Positions 43,446 to 54,551 of a stretch of DNA of 64,000 nucleotides are shown piece after piece (the first letter of the stretch is position 1; every line of letters starts with the position of its first letter). Source of the DNA: Myrmaecium sp. VS I D KN 1 (lineage: Eukaryota; Ascomycota; Dothideomycetes; Valsariales; Valsariaceae); NCBI GenBank assembly GCA_019775845.1, contig JADQAV010000002.1, positions 1,860,001 to 1,924,000 on the forward strand. The letters are read 5' to 3'. Below the pieces are notes generated by a model. It was not told the DNA's origin, made no database searches, and saw nothing but the letters and a program-made list of their open reading frames with translations. The translations under genes and the position numbers were made by a program.

Positions 43446-45443
43446 TTATCGCTGGGGCCTTGCCCGGCCATACCTGACCGGCTCCACCGTCTTCCTCTTG
43501 GCTTGTTTCATCTTCTGCGCCGCCTTCCTCTCTAATGCGGCCGTCAATTCTTGCACGTCGATATGATCGAGGTGAGCGTGGCCGCCCCTGAGCAGATTCC
43601 TGACGTCGGACCTGCTCGGCAACGGGAAGTTGACAGGACTTTCGCCGCCCTGGAAGATGAAGATGTCATACAGTGCCGCACCGGCCAAGGCGCCGGAAAT
43701 GTTGCCGGCCCAGGGACCCCAAATCCACCAACCGTTGTCGAACGTCGACTTACCGTAACCGACGATCAGGCAGACGAGACGAGGTCCGAGGTCACGAGCT
43801 GGGTTGAACATGGCGTTGACGTTGTAACTGAACGATGTAGTGAGGCAGACGCTGAAGAGGCCAACGATGAGCGGCGACAGACCCTGGCCGGGCGGGACAT
43901 TGTTGTCATCTCCCAAAGCAAGGACGACGCATTGATTGATGACGGATCCGACAAATTCGGACCAAAAGGCAGTGTTGTTCGAAATGAAAGTTGCCGGGAT
44001 ACTGTAGAACGCTTTGCCGGTGGTGCCAGGAGTCAGGTCTGGATCCATGTGCATGATGGCGTCCTTATAGAGTAGCCACGCAAGACCGCCAGCGCAGAAA
44101 GATGCAAAGATTTGTACGAAGACGTAACTGATGCAGCGGCGCCATGGGAGGCCTCGAAAAGCGGCAAATGCAATAGTCACGGCGGGATTTAGACACGCGC
44201 CTGATATGCCGCCACCCACGTAGATGCCCACCATAGTTGCGAAGCCCCAGCCCCAGCACTCTGTCTCAAAGTTGCCGTATTGTCCATTGGACGTCACTGC
44301 GGACAGATTCGTTGCGAGACCGAGGAACACGGTGATGAACGTCTGTCCTATCATTTCAGCATTTACTCGAACTGATGATGACACACGGTCTGTGTCCGTA
44401 TACCTACCGCCAAAAACTCTGCAAACTGGTCGGGGAACTGCGCACGGATTGCAGCTAGACGGTTCTGAAAGTACTTGACTTCTTCTTCTGCCTCTTCCTC
44501 TTCTTCCTCCTCCTGCTGAGTTTCACCTCTCCATTCCTTTCGTTCATCCTCGGCCCTCTCACGATCCTCTTTGGTGTACCCTTCTTCTAAGTGGTTCCCT
44601 TCTCTAAAACCGGCTTGATCTCCATGCGAATGCTGAGGTGCCCCGTCCTCCTCTTTCAGATGATTACCTTCTCGAAAGCCGGCCTGCTCCCCATGCGAGC
44701 GCCGCATTGATAGATCGTCATCTTTCAAATGATTTCCTTCCCTGAACCCGGCTTGTTCAGTGTTGCCTTCCCGTTCTCTTCTGGGATACCCTCCCGAAGC
44801 CTGTGAGCGTTCTTCCCAGGATCGTTGAGGAGCCATAGCAACAGGTACGGCTGCAACCTGTCCTGGTGCACCTTGTGGCATGGAGGCTTGCAGCGGTATA
44901 TTCCCTCCCACGGATTCGATGTCTGGACCAGTCGCATATTGCTGTTGTTCAGGCAGGCCTAAACCCCAAAGCATAGGTCTTCGCATCTGGTGCGGTAGGG
45001 GTTTGGCAAGGCCATATACCGGCCGCTGCTGCCCTCCGTACCAGGGATTGAGAGCATAGTAATTGGGATCGACATGGACGCCTCTGTAACCAACCGGCGT
45101 ATGCTCATTCTTTCGCCCTCGAGGCCTTTCTTTAGCCTCCTCTTTTGCTGTTTCATATCTGGACACAGCATCCTGAGCGGCACTCATGCGGGAGTAGAGC
45201 CTGTCACTGGGATCGGATGCTGACCCCAGAGCTCTCTGCTTTCTCGAGACAGGCCCATCCCCCAGAGAAGGGAACTGTGTGAGCGAATCTGGTCGCGATA
45301 CTTGACGCTGCGATCCACTGCCATCTGCATTCTCAACCTCGGCCACGGACGATTTACTCGAGTGGTCGCCTGCAGACAAGTTCAGCACATGGATGACAAT
45401 GTGGATACATTTCGGGGCCAGGCTTACGGTCGTCTTCTGTCAT
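43446..45443 (-). CDS. Aquaglyceroporin with long N-terminal tail (Yfl054c-like MIP)
   Basis: Three exons (45443-45428, 45369-44408, 44342-43446) join to 624 residues. MIP channels pass water and glycerol across membranes. The six-span domain begins at ~320: FAEFLATFITVFLGLATNLS, then ISGACLNPAVTIAFAAFRGL (first NPA), and MFNPARDLGPRLVCLIVGYG (second NPA, followed by Arg-Asp as in glycerol channels). A cytosolic tail of ~70 residues ends PVRYGRARPQR. The N-terminal ~320 residues are disordered and hold three copies of QAGFREGNHL plus an acidic run (QQEEEEEEEAEEEVKYFQNR). Exon 1 is only 16 nt (MTEDD); it was chosen because it supplies the only ATG in phase and a GTAAGC donor. Intron 2 ends were chosen to restore the conserved FAEFLATF; a nested in-frame alternative adds three residues. 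The long tail resembles the Yfl054c branch. Confidence 0.88.
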
Positions 45444-46916
45444 ATCGCAACCCTAAGCCTGTATCAAAGGGATTGCCTAAACAGGCAATTCGTACATAAG
45501 ATCAGATGGGTAAGGGAGCGAGGTCGAATCCTCAGGTTTCCGACAGACAGGCGGAAGGAGGCGGAGACGGAGGAAGATCGAAAAGATATGGTAAGAGGAG
45601 TGGCCGCGTGATTGCAGGGTGAAGCGAATGGTGTGCAAGGTGAATTGACTGGTGAGGGAGATTGAGGTTGAGGTCGGTTAAGGTCAGGATAACCTAACAG
45701 GGTCCGTTTCGGGCAGGGCAGGCACGACGACGAGTCTTCCCCAGGGCGTGGGGAAGGATTCGAGGCACGCAACTGGCCGGGGGTGCGGTTTCGGGACTTT
45801 TTAAAGAGCGGGCAGCGGGCAGCGGGCAGTGGACAGCGGGAGGACAAGGGGCTGAAGATTCTCGAACTGCTAGGGGTTGAAACTCAGATCCGGGGAAGGG
45901 TTCAAGCCATCCGCACGCTAACGAGGGTCCGGGACCTGCGCTCTTCAGTGCTTGGTTAGTACGGATAGGCAAGGTAGCATTTACCTAGTACCTTGCCTAG
46001 TTACCCGGTGGAGAAGTGCGAGATTTAAAGGTACGTCACCGCTCGTCAATCCTCTCCCAGCACTTTGCATGCAAGATGATGCCGAATTGGGACTGCAAAC
46101 AGATGTTTGTGATCTGACGAAACCACAATTTCTGACGCACCCTGGTCTTTTCTGGCCTGTCGGCCTTGTTTTCCAAGGCTCCAAAGCTCTTGCCAAGCAA
46201 AGCAAGCTCGTCTCTCCCTGCTGCACACCGCGCGTCGCATGCGCGTTGACGGTCACCAACTTGCTTACGAGGATGAAGTCGTGGACGATGCGTATGAGGT
46301 ATGTGTGTGCGAAAATGAACGTGCGTGGTCCGTATCCAATGGAGTCACTCTGCTCCATTGCCATGCAAATGGTCCAGCATGCGCGGGCACGCGAGGAGGT
46401 TACCCGATCCACAATGACGGACTGGCTTCTTGCTAACGCGCACAGCCAACAGCCAACAGCTGCCAACCCGATCATAGCTTGCTCCTGTGAATGCTACTAG
46501 TACAGTATATGCTCACACGGTGCGGTACCTAGGAGCAGTACGAGGCCGATCTGCAGAGGCCTGGAGATCACCCGGTCGCATTAGATCTGACGCCACGCTC
46601 AGCAGTCCATCCTCTCTCCACATCCCGGCTCCCGGGTGGGCAACTGCCATTCGTTGTGTGTACTCCAGCTGCGCAAATTGATGTGGTCATAATGATAATC
46701 CCGGCGGTGGAGAGGAGACGTCGTGCAGGTGCGCGGCGGTGCAAGTCCCTGGGTGGGGCCCAGTGCGGCAAGATGAGTCGGGATGGCCGCCAGCTCAGAT
46801 CTGCTCCTCCGCGGACTCAACCCAATTGGTCCAGCTACCGACCGGTGGCCCCCCTCGACTCCCAAGTCCCAACTCCATCTCGGGGCCTGGCTTCCTCACA
46901 AGGCTCTTCCGTAGCG
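45444..46916. other. Divergent spacer aquaglyceroporin / Trs65, no gene recognised
   Basis: About 1.47 kb. It contains GGGCAGC repeats (45808-45840) and CAGCCAA repeats near 46443-46460. A 182-codon plus-strand frame at 45952-46500 starts without ATG context and has no family; it is not called. Confidence 0.6.
45808..45840. repeat. GGGCAGC short tandem repeat
   Basis: Four imperfect copies of a 7-bp GGGCAGC/GGACAGC unit lie upstream of the aquaglyceroporin gene. Confidence 0.85.
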
Positions 46917-48835
46917 ATGGCGTCAACAGATGAAGGCCCTCCCCCAAGGACAAGCGAGGAATTCGTTGAGAGCTCGGTACTGGAGGCCATCGTTCCCGCA
47001 AGCAGCCGCCTCGACATCCATCAGGTTCTCAGCACGCTCTCCGATGGCGCGACGGAAGACCCCAACTCCTCCGTCTTGCCTGGGATCACGCAGAGACAAT
47101 ACCTCTTCTTTGGTATGTCGACTATGCCACCATCACCGTCAGCACAGGACCTGTGGCTTATCTTCGGCGTGCAGATGAGAAGGTCCAAGTCTATGTGATC
47201 CTGAGAACGCCGCAACTTGACCAAAATACGCTGGATTCGTACCTGTCACGGCTGGCAATAAGCCTTGATGCCTATGTGGTTAGCAGCGCCCCTCCAGCCG
47301 GTGAAGATCATAATGCTCGTGCCCAGCCGCCCAAAGAGCTGCTGTACTCTGAATCCATCCAGGACACCTATAAGCCCGAGCTGGTTACCTGGGCCCCTGA
47401 CGGTGCAGCCCCCGGAGCCTCGCACAATTTCGTCATATGGAAACTGGACGTCTTCTTGCGTAAGTGTTTCATTGATTTTTCGCCCAGATCTTTCATTGAC
47501 CTGAAACAGCTCGGCCGAGACAGCGATTGCCTAAAGCGGCGGTGTACTTCACTCCTGGCGCATCTCTGAAGCCGCCAGAGAAAATCCAAAGCGATGTGGT
47601 TGAGGAAGAGTACCTGCCTAGCCACGTCCCAACCGCTATCAACCTGCTACAGTCCTTTTCAAATGACCCTGGCCTTAACGGCGTGCAGCCTCGTCTTTCC
47701 GCTCTGAGGGTTACGAAAGTTGCACCGAATGCTCCGGTCGCGAAAGAGCTGATGAGACCTATACGAAATGGGCCTCGCCGACTCTTTCGGGCCGCGCCAG
47801 CCATTCTATGGAGGGTGCGCTACCTGAAGTGGCAGCCAACCGAAACAGAGAACTCCATCTTGGCTTTGCTTGACCTTGAGGCGAGTTCGTTTGCAGGTTG
47901 CAGGGTTTCTATCAACGATGTGCAAATGGCCCTACATCGCGGGCGCGTTGAAGCAATGCATGGACCTGACGGAGTAGACTTTCCCTTGATCCTCAAACCA
48001 GGTGATCATACCACGCTCATATATAAGCTCAGCCCTCTCACCGTGGACGACAAAGCCCTGCCTTCAATCCAGAGTTCGTATCCTTCTGAAGTGAGACTGC
48101 TCGCTCACGCCCTCGTAGCCGAGGACTGCACGGCCGATCTCGCAGTCGAATGGAGGAGTACAGTAGACTTTGCCGGGCCATCGGAACTAGGAAGGAATCG
48201 GGCATCAAGTCAGCTTAGAGTATCAACTGGATCTGATCTCCAGCTTGCAACAGCTCCGGGCCCGGACTTTTTCGTCTCCCAAAGAGACAGTATCCGCGCT
48301 CATTTTCCAGATGAGACCACATTCAGCTTGACAATATCAGGCCCGGACCAGGTTCGCGTAGGGCAGGTCTTTCAATGGGACCTGTTCATCGTGAATCGGT
48401 CTGAACAACCACGACGACTATCTATTACATTGCTTCCAAGGCGGAAGAGGGCAGAAAGTAGGCACAAGACCAATCCGTCTACAGGGTCGATCGATGCACG
48501 AAGAGAGGATGAAGTTGCAAACGCCGTTGTCGACGACAACATTGTGTATGCGAAGCAGAAGAACGCCAGGCATGAGCCGGCCGACCTGGTGTGCTTGAGC
48601 ACTGATATCAGAATTGGGTAACTGCCATCAACTCGACAATGTTTTCGCGATAACTTGAAGCCTAACAGATGTTCGCAGTCCGCTCGCGCCGTTGGCGTGC
48701 TATACGGCGGAGATCAAACTCTTGGCCCTGTCGCCGGGGGTGCTGAGCGCTGATGTGTTGCGCGTTGTCGATCTTGGTACGCAAGAAGCGACGGACATCA
48801 GGGATTTGCCGAGCGTGGTGGTCCTGGGACAATGA
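46917..48835 (+). CDS. TRS65: TRAPPII complex subunit Trs65
   Basis: Four exons (46917-47112, 47175-47459, 47510-48617, 48679-48835) join to 581 residues. Trs65 is a fungal-specific subunit of TRAPPII, the Golgi tether that acts as exchange factor for Ypt31/Rab11. The joints restore the conserved start SEEFVESSVLEAIVPASSRL, RQYLFFDEKVQVYVILRTPQ (intron 1 removed) and VFLPRPRQRLPKAAVYFTPG (intron 2 removed). The C-terminal immunoglobulin-like domain shows VRVGQVFQWDLFIVNRSEQP, a polar Lys/Arg-rich insert, and PLAPLACYTAEIKLLALSPG followed by LRVVDLGTQEATDIRDLPSV, the strongest family block. An upstream in-frame extension back to 46656 has no such resemblance, so ATG 46917 is preferred. Tandem with the Mpv17 gene. 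Confidence 0.88.
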
Positions 48836-49398
48836 TGGTCGGCTAAAAAAGAGGCGGCGTGGTTGGATGGATGATGGGAAAGATATGAATGGAGAAATAA
48901 ATACATGGCGTCGAATATTCCCTTGAAGTCTCAAAAGAACACAGTCACATGTAAGCCTGCAGCTTTATATACTAGTAAATACTCGACAGCGTCTGGTTCA
49001 CTGCGTGCTGCGTGTATAAGATTACAGGTGCCGCACCACCGCGTCATGCCCGAAACCGGCCGAGAGAGTCCTGAATCCCGTCATCCCCCCATCCCCCCAT
49101 CGCCCCCATCCGGGGGTCTCGACAGGCGCCAACGCCGAATACCCTCGCGCACCGCCGCCTCCTTCACTTTCTCACCTTAACTCACCGTTCCTCTATCACG
49201 CCTTTCACAGCATCACCCGCTCTCCCGTCTACTCATCCTCGCTCGCATCCCGCCGACGCAGGAAGTCCTGTCCAGTCGTCACGCCGCAGTGCTGCCTTGC
49301 GCAAGGGGGACTCTCAGCTCAGACAGTGCGCTATCGCCGCTTCGGGGCGGGTTCACCTGTAAACGTCATAGGAGCAACCTCCATTCCCCCCATCCATC
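48836..49398. other. Spacer between Trs65 and the Mpv17-family gene
   Basis: This is 563 bp with a C-rich run (49086-49112). Nothing else was recognised. Confidence 0.6.
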
Positions 49399-50566
49399 AT
49401 GATCGAGGGCCAACGGCGACGGCTCCTCCGAGCTCTCAATAGCCGCTACCTCTATGGAAAAATTGTACGCCCTCAATACCACCACCACCTTTTCTGCACA
49501 TCTCTCTTCACCATTCTCGTTTCTAACCCCCATCCTTCGTGAAACAGCCTCTCCTTCACGCCTTCATCTTCCTCGTGCAAATGGCGGCAGTTACCATCCT
49601 CACGCGCAAGTTCAATTCCTACTATGCCAACCGGCCAGGTGAGTGCCCAAGTGCTTTCTTTACAAGTCGACGGTGCTAATCATGCGCCCAGTGCTCACCA
49701 CGATGATCACGAATGCCGTACGTACCCTTATCGCCCGGTGACTTCATCTCATCGCACCGCTTGATCCAGCCATCACGACCATTCATGAGACACTGCAACT
49801 GACACATGTGTTGATGTGCAGATCCTCGGTGGCATCGCTGACACCGTCGCACAATCGCTCACCTCCATCAAAGAGCGCGCGGCTCGGAAACCGGGAGGCT
49901 TGGACAAAGACGATTTCTTCGCCATCGAGATCCAAGAGCTCGACAGGAGACAGAACCTCTATCCCGGCGAGCTTATCCCAGACTCGGCCAAACTACCGCC
50001 CCCGTTCGACTTCGAACGGTTGACGCGCTTCATGGCGTACGGCTTCCTGATGGCGCCCATCCAGCATAGATGGTTCTCTTTCCTAAGCAGGACCTTCCCG
50101 GTCTCCAAGAGCTCGAGCTTGATGCCGGCGTTGAAGAGAGTCGCATTCGATCAGCTTCTATTTGCCCCAGTCGGTACGTGCAATTTTACTTCGCCCCCCG
50201 GTATGTGTGTGGTGTTGCGCGCGACGGCGTGTGCTGATATTCTTTGACTTTCCAAAGGTCTTGGCATCTTCTTCACCTTCATGACGGTAGCCGAGGGAGG
50301 CGGCAGGCGCGCGGTCCTGCGCAAATTCCAGGACGTCTACGTGCCTGCCCTCAAGGCGAATTACATGGTGTGGCCGGCGGTGCAATTGATCAACTTCAAG
50401 CTTATGCCGATTCAATTTCAAATTGTATGTCGTCACAATCCCTCCCCGCAGTATCATGAGGTAATCGGAGGTGACGCTAACGGTCCTACTACAGCCTTTC
50501 GTCTCTACCGTCGGTATCGCCTGGACCGCCTACCTCTCTCTTACCAACTCAGCCGACGAGGTTTGA
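49399..50566 (+). CDS. Mpv17/PMP22 family membrane protein
   Basis: Six exons (49399-49464, 49548-49638, 49692-49717, 49822-50173, 50258-50424, 50495-50566) join to 257 residues. Family members are four-span proteins of the inner mitochondrial membrane (Sym1/MPV17) or peroxisome (PMP22). Conserved blocks are SYYANRPVLTTMITNAILGG then IADTVAQSLT, the DFERLTRFMAYGFLMAPIQH core, HRWFSFLSRTFP, KRVAFDQLLFAPVGLGIFFT, and FQDVYVPALKANYMVWPAVQ with LINFKLMPIQFQIPFVSTVG. The motif W-P-x-Q-x-x-N-F near the C-terminus is the family signature. A ~35-residue polar loop (ERAARKPGGLDKDDFFAI and on) in the first half is longer than in Sym1. Exon 3 is a 26-nt microexon. Which organelle it serves is not decidable here. 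Confidence 0.9.
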
Positions 50567-51229
50567 TGCTCAGGACGTATCCCCTCCGCTCGCCTTCCTG
50601 TGCCGACCGTGGCATTTGTTTCTACGTTTCGGGCATCTAGACGGTCTCGGCGTCACCCTTATTTCGTGATAATGCGCTAGTTAGCGCATCTTGCAGGTTT
50701 TCTCTCCTGCAGATGGATGTGTACCCTGCGGAGAAATTGCTACGCTTCTCTTCCATATGCCTCAAGGCTGGCTGGACTTTTTGTGCATATTGCATGGCGT
50801 TCTTCTCCAGGAGTTGGTTTTCGGTGCGCTGTTCTCCAAGGGTTTGCGTTCGTTATCCAGTCTCCTCTTTTTCCACTGGAAATACCTCCTTACCCTATAT
50901 CCCTTCGCTTCGTGTTTCTACTCTCTGGAGCTTTTCGTATGATTTTATCGATTTCCACCCCCTCGAGGTTCTCGGGCGTCGTTGAGATTGCTACAGAGGC
51001 GCAATGATGGACAGCACTTGCTCTTTTTGTTTTCTTCTCTCTTCTCTGCTCCGATCCCTGCGCATTTTTCACCGGTTTTTTTTCCCTCGTAGAGGTAGTA
51101 CTATATGTATTCTCGGATGAGCAAACCCGCTTCTTTCATACAAACACGTCACAGGCATCGTCTTTTTTGCGTGTGCAAGTCTCGAGGAGAGGCGGCGTCA
51201 GATGAGGTCCAAGCCCCGATCCATCCTTT

Positions 51230-51272
51230 ACCTCTTTGTCTTTTCTACCTCTTTGTCTTTTCTACCTCTTTT
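51230..51272. repeat. 17-bp tandem repeat, 2.5 copies
   Basis: The unit ACCTCTTTGTCTTTTCT occurs at 51230-51246 and 51247-51263, with a partial third copy to 51272. Confidence 0.9.
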
Positions 51273-51552
51273 CGAGGCTACGGCACCAGCGAATGTGGTG
51301 CACTGCTAACGCGACTGACTGTTTGTCGTCTTCCTGTGGCTGAGCGCGCTGCGTGATGGCCGAGCTGGCCTTCTTTAGATGCGGTTTGGTAGGACGGGAG
51401 AGATACGAGGGAAAGAATACTAAACATGTATCACACGACGGTCCCTGGCTTAGTGAGCAGGACACCAAAGAGAGAGAAGAGAGATAGATCTGGGAGGATC
51501 TAGGGATCTAAGAATAGATGGCGTAGGCGAGAAGGAAGAGTTGGGGGGGGGG

Positions 51553-51592
51553 GGGGAGGAGTTGCTTCGCCNNGGGGAGGAGTTGCTTCGCC
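51553..51592. other. Assembly gap (2 N) flanked by a 19-bp duplication
   Basis: Two N at 51572-51573 separate identical 19-bp copies of GGGGAGGAGTTGCTTCGCC (51553-51571 and 51574-51592), just after a run of G. This is most simply a contig-joining artefact rather than a biological repeat. Confidence 0.9.
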
Positions 51593-52683
51593 ACGTGTTG
51601 GTGAAAGGAAGGAAAAAGGACGGAAGAGAGGGGCGAAAGAGGAAGGGAAGAGGTATGTATAGTAACTGCCTTATAATAGAGATTCCAGATACTGGTGGAG
51701 AATTATCATGAAGCACGGCGGGGATCTGAGTTCAATGGTCCGTATTGCTCTTCTCGAGATAGTGCTCGATAATAGAGGTTTATATGGGATGATATATACA
51801 GTAGTACTTACTCCGCCACGCTTTCCCTAGCCCTTGGAAGTGCACATCGTGTTCCATCGACGTGATAAGTGTCTTTCATGCGCGACCTAGTCGGTTTTTT
51901 CGCATCGCATGAACGGGTGGTGGGTATGTCGGGTAGTATCCATTCACCCTCGTGCTCAATTCCTCCCTCGCTATTTTTAGCAACCGGGAGCAAGCATAGC
52001 AACCAACCCTTCCTCGCGCGCACATACCTCTAGTGTATGTACACACACACCACCGACACACCACGGTGCACACACACACAACCCGCCACCGACATGCTCT
52101 CGATTCTTTTCCTCCGGGCAGAGGAAGAATGAAAAACAAAAAGAATCCGGCACGTGAGCCGGATGACAGGGAGAACTGAAAATGCTTCGAACCACTTCTG
52201 GCTCACATGATCTTGCGGAGAAAGAAGAGTGCCGCCACTATAGGGCAGGAAAGCATCCGCCCGGGGAGGGGAGAAGCGCACGGGCAGTCCGTCCGCTCAC
52301 GGGCCGACTGGGCCTTAAAAGTTCAAGTCGGAGGCGATCGATGATGTCTCACGCACAGCTGAATTGTGGACGATAAAGAGGCACAGTAGTAGGCACTGGT
52401 GTACATACGATGAAGAATGGGTTGGTGGATTACTTGTTTGTTTGTTTTCGCTTTGCTTGCTGAAGAAAGGGACAGACGGAGGGCTTCTTTTTTTACCCCA
52501 ACGTGAGGCTCAAACCGAAGTGAAGTTGCTCGTTCACTACTTTGGAGAAAAAGAGATCCCCGAATACGCTCACGACAACCCAGCACCACCTCCCCACAAT
52601 CTCCTAAAAAAAAACTGTTCCCGTCCGTCCTTATGGTCCGGAGTATTGTATGTAGAAGTCGAGTACCTCCGTAGATGAGAGAA

Positions 52684-52704
52684 GATGATGATGATGATGA
52701 CGAC
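52684..52704. repeat. (GAT)n/(GAC) microsatellite
   Basis: About five GAT units pass into GAC units in non-coding sequence. Confidence 0.85.
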
Positions 52705-53722
52705 GCCGCCCTTCACCCTGACCAAACTCGACGGTGGTTTGAACAAAATCGACAGCCCGAGACATGTTGGCCCCAGGGGGGTTGGCGGTTTGAAGCCCCC
52801 TTTCGACTCCCCTGGTCGCTTTCCCTCCCACCTCCTCCCTCTTTCTCCCTCGTTTTCCTTCCGATTCACTAATGCATGCAGGGAAGCATTGCTCACTTCC
52901 GACTGCAAGCAGGGGAGGGGAGAGGTCGATCGCCAGTCCTCCTCCTTCCCCTCCCACAAACAACCCCCCGGTCGTCCCGGCCACCTCCTTTTGTTTACTG
53001 TTTGCTGTTTGCTGCCGGCTGACATGTTGTTTTGTTCCACACCAGCCTTCCTCATCATGGGGGGGGGGCTTCCGCTCCGCCTCTCGGCTAGCCCCCCCGC
53101 ATGTTGTACCACTCATCACGAACTCTTTAGTCACTAGCCTGAGCGACACGGCCTGAAAAGAAAGGGAGCGCGGATGGAGAGAAGGGAATCGAATGGAATG
53201 GTCAGGATTCCTTCCGCTAGTCAGCTGTCATCATCTTCAACCGCCGTTGTCGTCCTCTATTCTCGTCGTCGCCCGTCGCCCGTCGCAACGCCGCGCCGCG
53301 GCCCCCCCCCTTCGCCAAGCAGGCATGAACACGAGAACGAAGAAAGAAAAAAAGGTGGAGAGGCCGGCACTGACAATAAATGGGATGGCAAGACGCGAGT
53401 GTGCGGCTGGGGGGAAATCCCCGAGGAGGTCCAAACACGCCCGACCCAGGGGGCGCTAAGGGGCCACCGCAGGCCATCGAAAGGCGCCCCCTCGCCTCCC
53501 GGCTGGCGTGGGCGGGCATGTGCGGGCGTGAGCGGGCAGGCGTGATTGGGCCGGTTGGGGCGCAGGCTGCAGTAGCGACGTTAGCGAACCGGCCCCTAAC
53601 GCCGCCGGGGCAGGCCGGGGAGGCTGGACTTTGGGGATCCCAGTCCCCGTCCGATCCTGCATCCGGATGGTCGACGGCGTGGGTGAGAGTAGCCAGCTGT
53701 GGTAGCGATGCGGCTACGGGGA

Positions 53723-53729
53723 TATAAAA
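53723..53729 (+). promoter_or_regulatory. TATA box of the GPI-protein gene
   Basis: TATAAAA lies 241 bp before the ATG at 53970 and is followed by the pyrimidine-rich stretch typical of fungal transcription starts. It suggests a strong or regulated promoter. Confidence 0.6.
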
Positions 53730-53969
53730 ACACTCTCCCCCTTTTCCCGTTGCCCTGCCAGAACCGTTTTCCCTCTCCCTCCTCCTCCTGCTCCAATATC
53801 ATCAGCCGTCATCCATCCTTTCCTGTCGATCGCTTCTCAAGAGTCTGTCGCTTGTGGATTCCTCACCTCAATCGCTTGGTCACCTTCAGCCTCGCCATCT
53901 CTTCCCCGGTGCTCGTAACCACACCTCAACACCTCTCTCAAAACACTCTTAAACCACACGCACGCCAAA

Positions 53970-54551
53970 ATGCGTTTCTCCACCGTCCTCTCCGCCGTGG
54001 CCTTCTCGGCCGTCGCCCTCGCTCAGGAGTCCAACTCCTCCTCCGCCGCCGTGGTCGCCGTCAGCGGCTCTGCCTCCAGCAGCGTTGACGCACACCCTCA
54101 AACCACTTTCCTCACCCAGACCAACTCCCTCGGCGTGGTAACGGGCCAGCCCACCCAGCCTGCGGTCGTCACCTCGGAGGCCAGCAACCCGACCCTCATC
54201 ACCGCTCAGCCCACGCTCGCCACCATCCCTGCCGGCCTCAGCCCCGGCACCCACACCATCTACTACGGCAACACCACCTCCTTCCTCGTCTCCGTCGGCT
54301 CCAGCACCACCAAGGTCATCGGCGCCACCACCGTGGCTACCTCTACCAAGACCGGAAGCAAGGGTGCTTCCGCCAGTGCGAGCGGCTCCAGCAGCGCCAG
54401 CGGTTCCAGCGCGGAGGAGAGCAGCGGCGCCTCCTCGACCGCGTCTGCCAGCGGGTCCGCCGCTTCCACCGGCGCGGCGGCACGGAGCACCGCCGGCCTT
54501 GCCTCCGGCGCTCTCTTGGGCGCGGCCGGCCTGATCGCTGCTTTCTTGTGA
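53970..54551 (+). CDS. Secreted serine-rich GPI-anchored cell-wall/plasma-membrane protein
   Basis: A single-exon 193-residue protein. Residues 1-18 (MRFSTVLSAVAFSAVALA) are a signal peptide with cleavage after ALA, followed by QESNSSS with N-glycosylation potential. The middle (~20-120) is Thr/Val/Pro-rich without Cys (HPQTTFLTQTNSLGVVTGQP, TQPAVVTSEASN). Residues ~125-170 are almost only Ser/Ala/Gly/Thr, a mucin-like O-mannosylated stalk. The C-terminus STAGLASGALLGAAGLIAAF is a hydrophobic GPI-attachment signal with a small-residue omega site before it. Such proteins are common in ascomycete walls and usually vary between species; I do not recognise a named family. C-ending codons dominate strongly, which with the TATA box suggests high expression. 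Confidence 0.88.
   Translation: MRFSTVLSAVAFSAVALAQESNSSSAAVVAVSGSASSSVDAHPQTTFLTQTNSLGVVTGQPTQPAVVTSEASNPTLITAQPTLATIPAGLSPGTHTIYYGNTTSFLVSVGSSTTKVIGATTVATSTKTGSKGASASASGSSSASGSSAEESSGASSTASASGSAASTGAAARSTAGLASGALLGAAGLIAAFL

Larger units (their letters stand above)
50567..53969. other. Gene-poor low-complexity region
   Basis: 3.4 kb without a supportable gene. It holds the Mpv17-family 3' flank, a 17-bp tandem repeat, a G tract followed by a two-base N gap (51572-51573), TG/CA runs near 52035-52080, a (GAT)n run near 52684 and C/G-rich homopolymer runs near 53060-53310. Many overlapping frames on both strands at 52570-53730 are compositional artefacts. The right end is the promoter of the GPI-protein gene. 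Confidence 0.6.

Noticed and set aside
42776-43471. 231-codon minus-strand frame downstream of the aquaglyceroporin
   Set aside because: Overlaps the end of a certain gene, Phe/Ser/Pro-rich with runs caused by GAT/AGAAAA repeats, no recognisable domain; most likely 3' untranslated sequence.
45515-45540. tRNA B-box-like sequence (GGTCGAATCC)
   Set aside because: No matching A box or cloverleaf arms in the 70 bases upstream.
45952-46500. 182-codon plus-strand frame between aquaglyceroporin and Trs65
   Set aside because: The frame start is not an ATG in good context; Cys/Met-rich peptide without family; the antisense frame is open as well, which suggests composition only.
47112-47174. Possible frameshift in Trs65
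   Set aside because: The apparent change of frame is explained by a 62-bp GTATGT...CAG intron that restores the conserved RQYLFFDEKVQVYVIL block.
52570-53730. Many overlapping open frames on both strands
   Set aside because: C/G-rich low-complexity sequence keeps several frames open at once; none has protein-like conservation signals.
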